Assembly: GCA_036936605.1 (NCBI GenBank)
Contig: JAUPFV010000003.1
Span: 109,749,278 to 109,813,277 of the forward strand
Direction of reading: 5' to 3'
DNA from: Limnanthes douglasii subsp. nivea
Taxonomy: Eukaryota > Streptophyta > Magnoliopsida > Brassicales > Limnanthaceae
DNA length: 64,000 nucleotides
Each line of letters opens with the position of its first letter. Within the stretch, counting starts at the first letter, position 1. The position numbers and the translations under genes were made by a program. The notes under the pieces are model-generated. The model worked only from the letters and a program-made list of their open reading frames with translations, was not told the origin of the DNA and ran no database searches. This document shows positions 58,455 through 64,000 of the stretch, piece by piece.

Positions 58455-60170
58455 CAGCGCTCGGTTTGAATTATTAGAGTTAGTATATGTCTTCTATTAT
58501 CTCTTCTGAAACTATTGCTTGCTTCTTTTCCAAAAGTTTCATACGTACATAATGTATTTATTTTAGAAATGGATATTTTCAAAAGGAGACGAAATAAATC
58601 TTCCGATTATGGTACATGAGATAGATGACTAAATCAAATATACAATCCATAAATTCATCAGCTTTAACTGAAATTATGATATGTAAACTTTGCAAGAGTT
58701 CATTGTAGCCACAAATTCTTGCAAAAAAAATTTATTGCTTAGGGAACTCAGATATTTTGATTTCTTATTCCACTAATTTTCATTCAAAGTAGTCAAAACT
58801 CCAGGTTGAAATGTGTATGTTACTTATTTGAATAGTTACAACATATCCTCAGCTACACCATGCTCTTTCATTTACTATTCAATTCAACAAAAAAAATTCA
58901 CTTATTGTTATTATTTAACTAAAAACCCTAAAGTTGAGACACATTCTTACAAAAGACATGCATAGTATTTGAGGGTGTCAAATTAGATTGCAAATTGAGT
59001 AAAAAAAAAGTTTTTTTTTGCTACAACGCTATTAGTTGCTTGAAGCTCTAAACCATGATTTTTTATTTCTAAGGTTTTTTATTTCGTTACTTGAGTTGTT
59101 TCGATTTAAAGAGTGCTCGATTTGAACCATTGGTATTTGTATCCAAGTCTTCTAATGTTGTTTCTGAAACCACTGTTTGCTTGTTTTTCAAAGGTGTCAT
59201 ATATACATGATGTAATGTTATCTATTTTAATGCATATTTTCAAGATAGACTAAATAAAACTTTTAATTGTTCTATAAAATACATCAGCTTTAACCAAAAT
59301 TATGTAAATACGAATTTTGAAAGAGTTCATAATAGCCATAAATTCTTGCAAAAGCTTCTTTTTTAGAATACTCAAATATTATGTTTTCTTTGTGTATATA
59401 TCTACATGTTTTTATTCCCTACTAAAACATCCATCAAATTTATCTTTCACATCTTAGTAACTTCTATTCAAATTAGTCAAAACTCCAGTTCAAAATATGA
59501 TTGTTACTTTTCTGAGTAGTTGGAATTTGTCTTCTGCTACACCATACTCATTCATTTGATGTTCCATTAAAAAAATAAGTTCATTTTTAACCAAAAATAC
59601 TAAAATTAATAAATATTCTTACAACAGGAATATCCCCATAGTAGTTGAAGGTGTCAAATAACATTGCAAAATGAGTAAATGGAAAAACTATTCTTCTTTT
59701 TGTTACCACACCATTGGTTGCTGAAAGCTCTGAACCATAACTTCAATTTATAAGGTTTTTCATTTCCTTATTTACATTGTTACGATCTAAAGTAAAGAGT
59801 GCTTGATTTCAATCATTGGTGTAACATCTATATCTTCTATTATTTCTTCTAAAGTCATTGCTTACTTATTTTTCAGAATTGACATATGTACATGGTGTAA
59901 TGTTATCTATTTTATAAATGAATATTTTCAAGAGGAGACAAATTAAAATTTACGATTACAATAAATAAGACATATTGTTAAATCAGACATAAAATCCATA
60001 AAATCCAGATTGAGCATAAATTCATGTATAGTTGGTCCATTAAGTTCATGGTATAATGCCAAGTTCGTGATGCACATAGGGAAAATAGTATATTTAGGCG
60101 TTGTCATCACATTATCAACATATCTGGAAAAAATCTCATAACAAAACACACATAAAAAAATACATTCAAT
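58455..60170. repeat. Three tandem monomers of about 655-690 bp
   Basis: The landmarks gctcgRtttgaa (58455, 59110, 59796) and atgtaatgttatctatttta with atattttcaag (58545, 59205, 59890) recur in the same order. Monomers share the phrases aaactccagttcaaaat, tctgctacaccatgctc and ggtgtcaaat. The array starts straight after the copia fragment, as at 40467, so it may be the repeated non-coding 3' region of that element. No translated product was recognised. Confidence 0.8.
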
Positions 60171-60640
60171 ACTTGAATTCATAATTATATCTAGAAAACA
60201 TAAATTTCAAATAGAAACATTAGAATTGGTTGGGTATATAGATTGAAGGTAAGTTAGTAAGAGGATCATCAAATGTTTGATAATTTTACCGTAATATTCT
60301 TTTGAATGGCTTCAATTATAAGAGAAATATAATTATTACATAAATTTTTCATCTATGATTCAATAATCATGTTATCCCACATATGAGAAAAAAATTCATT
60401 TATTTATTTATCTATATCTTTGAAATATAAAATTTAAGTATTGAATAAATTAAAATTAAGTTAATCATGTTCACTTGTTAGCCTTAAACCTGTTTTTTCG
60501 ATGTACACTTACATACTGAATAGTTATCTTTCATCGTTACATTACACGATTATTGTGTTCCCACAGTTGTCTGCAAGAAAACCAACACGTTATATTCTTT
60601 TTATTGTTTACCAAAAACACATATCTGATGGGAATCCCCA
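60171..60640. other. AT-rich spacer, nothing recognised
   Basis: No repeat, RNA gene or protein signature was seen. An 83-codon frame begins at 60501 and runs into the retroelement region. Confidence 0.4.
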
Positions 60641-63600
60641 AGATAATGTGATAAGAATAAAATGTATTTTGTTAAAATCAAAATTGGTTGAATATGATAG
60701 GGTCATAAATGATAGCTTAGAGGAAATAGGAAGGAGTATCAGGGAAAGATGAAGGGGTCAGTTGACCATAGCATATATCACTTGCTAAGTAAGAAATTCG
60801 TCGTGCAATTCGAGCCTAGGATTTTTGCCACTTCTAATAAGGACCATATATTCAGTCAAGGATATAATTAGATGCAGTCATATTTGTCTTCAAATATTAT
60901 TTATGAACATCTACCCCGATGTTTTGAAATTTCAAATATGAAAAAGTATGATGGGAGTCAGGACCGCAACAACCATCTCGGGAAGTTTATAAAATTTATG
61001 ATGAGTTTTGATGATGATGATAAGCTGATGGGTAGAGATATTTCCCACACTTTCAAGGATAGCACTTTAAAGTGGTATAATAGATTACTGCATTGATTGA
61101 TCAAGCGTTTCGAAATATTTTGGATGATCTTCCGAATATAGTTTGTGGGAAGTAAAGAACTTAGGGGGAATCGAGATATAATAATTTAGTGTTGACAGCA
61201 CCCGAATGAATCTTTAAAATAATATACTTAATGCTTTATGAACACCAAAGATAGATTCATTGATTTCTTTGAATATGTGGCAATAGTTGCGCTCATACAA
61301 GGGCTATTAGCTGGTGAATTAGCCGATTTAGTGACTCGTAAAAAGTCAATGACATGGGTTGGTTTGTTAAACCAGGTCGAAAAGTAAATCACTATGGAGG
61401 AAACTAAAATATTAATACAACTTCATCAATATTGATTTTCCCCTACAACTCATCTTTCACAAGCAAGTAGTCAATCGTAAGCCACGATTAGTAATCATCT
61501 ATGAGACTCTGAACAAGGTTCCCATCAACCATGACCAAGCTAATCTAATCTAGAGCAGCAATCTAGGCCGAGAGGAATCAGTGGGTCCAACCAGTTTATA
61601 TCGTGAAACTAATTGAAAATGTTACAACCATATATGAAATTCCAAAAACATTGTGCAATTCCAAAGGCCTTTAAATATCTAGACTCCAAGGGAAAATCAA
61701 AACACACAATTATGAAAATATCATAATGACGTGGGACACAATATTAAGGATTTTATTTCTTTAAAGAATGAGATACAATCATTAATAGAGAATCATAAAT
61801 TGACTACCTTTGTTAAGTCACAAGCGGGTAATAAGCAAGTGAGAAACAGATCACAACCAAGTACAAGTGGGGCTCAAGCTGTATCACATGTTGTTCGAAG
61901 TAAAAATATAAAAAATAAAAAACAAGAGAGTATAATGGTGACTATTAATAAATTTGATGTAGGTTTAGAGTATTTGGATCCTGAACCAGATCGGTTTCGA
62001 GTGAATATGGTGGTTGAAAATACTGGAAAAAATTTCAAGATTTGTCACTTCTTCAAATCATTAACTATTTTTGGAGGAGATAAAATGACAACACCTTCAA
62101 GTTTTTCTATAAAAAGACATATGGTTAGAAAAAAACCACAAACAAATGAAGATGATTTAAGAAATATCGTTGGCTCACATAGGGATGTTATGGTGATAGG
62201 GAATATATTGAAGGCATAGAAATTCGACTAATCTTGATTGAGACTGGTAGCTCGGCTAATATCTTATTTTTTATCTACCTATAAACAAATGAAGACCCCT
62301 TTTGTCATACTCTAAACAAACAAAACCATAGTGGGTTTTACAGGAAAATCCTTTGATGTTATTAGGAAGTTTGAATAGGAGGAAATTTTTGGTAAATGAC
62401 TATGTGAGAAAATTGTCAGATTATTATTTGTGGTGGTGGATTGCCAGACCCCCTTATAACATTATCTTTGCTAAATATCAGCTATCAAGGATGCATGTAG
62501 TGACATCAACAACTCATTAATGTTTGAAATACACAGTTAGAAGTCAAATAAAGGTGGTTCAGAGTAGCAAAAAATGGTTAGGGAATGTCATATCACTACA
62601 CTTGCTCCAAAGTCTCTGGATAATGCGGCAACCAAGAAGGAATAACAATTAATTGAGTCATTTTCGGGTCAGATCAAGATAAATGGTCCAAGATAGACTC
62701 CTAGTGTTGTTATCCTAATTGAAGAGGTCAAAGTACACAATTTAATTGACGGGGAAAATTTTAGAATCTAAGCTATATTTCCATCGGAATTAAAAGAAAA
62801 AATATTATCATTCTTATCTAAAAATTTGCATATGTTTGCCGAGTGCAACAAAGATATGACTTGTGTACCGTTTAGTTTCATTTTCTATAAAAATTGGGAA
62901 TCTTAGTATACATTATGGATGGTAGATATGGTGCTCATAAAAAAAGAATGGTAAATGGTGAATATGTATTGATTTCACAGATCTCAACAGAGCATGTCCC
63001 AATGATCTTTACCCAGTTGCTCGAATAAACTGGTCGGCGTATTCCACTTCTAGGAAATAAGTTGTTATATTTTATGGATACATTTGTTGGGTACAATCAG
63101 ATACAAATAGATTTGAAGGACCAAGATTCTTTAAATTTATCACTGACAAGGGGCCACATTGGTATAAGGTAATGTCATTTGGCTTAATAAATGATGGGGC
63201 CACTTACCAACGTCTAGTTAATAAAGATTTTGTCAGTCATATTAGGATAAATGTAGAAGTCTATATAGATGACATGATGGTGAGACGTATAAGAGAGGAA
63301 GATCATTTACTTGACCTCAAATAAAAAATTTCTAATTTATAGGCCATTAATTTAAAGCTGAATCTAAAAAAATGTACTTTTAGAGTGCGTTTTTGGGGTA
63401 CATCATTAATGAAAAATGAATCCAAGTTGACCCAACAAAATTAGATGCATTGTTAACTATAAATCCTTCCAGTCCACCAAAGAATTTCACGTGTTGACTG
63501 GAAGGGTGGAAGCTTTGAATAGGTTTATTTCAAGGTTATCGGATAAATGTGCGTACTTCTTCAAAATATTGAAAAACGCCAAAGAATTCAATTGATGCCC

Positions 63601-63660
63601 AAATTGTGATAAGGTATTTCTTGAAATCAAAATACATTCGTCTTCGCCCAAAACCCTATT
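60640..63660 (+). mobile_element. Older Ty3/gypsy fragment: gag, protease and reverse transcriptase
   Basis: This is a diverged relative of the gag-pro element. The gag capsid (60872-61096, with KKYDG and LKWYNRLL) is followed by a nucleocapsid knuckle remnant and an LKNEIQSLI block (61731-61830). A linker matches 27805-28040 (to 62210). The protease has a DTGSS-type motif with the Asp now Glu (near 62237). The reverse transcriptase (62960-63550) has FTDLNRACP, a MSFGLIN block, the catalytic YIDDM at 63262-63276 and an LTGRVEALNRFIS block. Many stops are present. No LTRs were found. It ends near 63660, where LINE sequence begins. Confidence 0.82.
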
Positions 63661-63689
63661 TAAACCAGTCATCGGAGAAAGACTCTATA

Positions 63690-64000
63690 TATATTTAATG
63701 GAGGTTGAGACTTATATAAGTTTAAGAAAACATTACTACATCTGATAATAATCTAATTCTTAGTCACATAATTTGTAATGACCATGATGATATAACAATT
63801 TGGACCTTAGATAAATCTAAAGATTTCAACACTAAAACAACTTGGAACAAAATAAAAAATAAGAGTAATCACTCAAAGTTTTTTGATAAAATCTGGAATA
63901 ACAACATCCCTACCAAATCTTCCGTTCTGCTTTGGAAGTTTATGGAAGTCTAGATCTCAATTGATCATAACCTTTAAAATAATAACTTTATCATAACATC
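63690..64000 (+). pseudogene. 3' region of a LINE ORF2 (zf-RVT), cut by the window end
   Basis: One frame reads an ITIWTLDKSKDFNTKTTWN block, then FFDKIWNNNIPTKSS and LLWKF, the Trp-rich run-up to the zf-RVT finger of plant L1 ORF2. It parallels 21920-22060 of the LINE at 17982-22621 but is diverged from it. One stop is present, and the remainder lies beyond the window. Confidence 0.75.

Noticed and set aside
1..64000. Organellar DNA insertion, rRNA genes, CRISPR arrays or endogenous pararetrovirus
   Set aside because: No organellar genes, rRNA motifs, spacer-repeat arrays or virus-specific movement or coat domains were recognised on either strand.

Overview
This is nuclear DNA of a flowering plant, probably a eudicot. 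It is AT-rich, has spliced genes with GT-AG introns, and is packed with plant-type transposable elements: Ty3/gypsy with a Tat-like pol, Ty1/copia, L1-type LINEs, a tRNA-derived SINE and Mutator-like elements (MULEs). I see no operons, CRISPR arrays, rRNA or stand-alone tRNA genes. Almost every protein trace is a decayed transposon gene. The exception is an apparently intact three-exon gene of unknown function at 15481-16340 (minus strand, 148 codons), which has an N-terminal organelle-presequence-like segment.

The large-scale architecture is a diverged tandem segmental duplication. Unit 1 starts at 1, unit 2 at 23011, unit 3 near 39000 and unit 4 near 57400. Each unit opens with the same spacer, and the first three close with the gene (intact in unit 1) or its remnants (38500-38760 in unit 2, 57028-57260 in unit 3). 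Insertions between these landmarks make the units differ in length. Comparing the units gives filled and empty sites and hence relative ages.

Unit 1: spacer and a PF04195-like reading frame (1-2667); a gag-pro retroelement with only its 5' LTR left (2668-6074); a MULE with arms of more than 1.2 kb (about 6080-12925); a MULE-derived short element with an array of small hairpins (13519-14828); the intact gene; and a 4.6-kb LINE with an 18-bp target-site duplication (17982-22621).

Unit 2: the same spacer and reading frame (23011-25709); the complete LTR-gag-pro-LTR element with TTATT target-site duplication (25710-29684); the right arm of a second MULE copy (29685-31990); a MULE-type short element with 9-bp duplication (33311-34259); an Au-like SINE with 16-bp duplication (34913-35128); an internally deleted LINE with 16-bp duplication (36775-37717); a three-monomer satellite; and the gene remnant.

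Unit 3: spacer; a copia RNase H fragment; long tandem repeats; a poorly understood coiled-coil region (42.4-44 kb); and a full-length Tat-like Ty3/gypsy element on the minus strand (46081-56297, 5-bp duplication gttat). Between integrase and 3' LTR that element carries a spliced gene in antisense orientation with its own TATA box. Unit 4: spacer; copia fragment; tandem repeats of about 670 bp; an older relative of the gag-pro element that still holds reverse transcriptase (60640-63660); and the 3' part of a LINE running off the window.

The best candidates for a second look are the antisense spliced gene inside the Tat-like element, the filled/empty-site evidence that unit 1 is a recombinant, the hairpin-array short element, the template-switch inverted duplication in the LINE, and the single surviving host gene.
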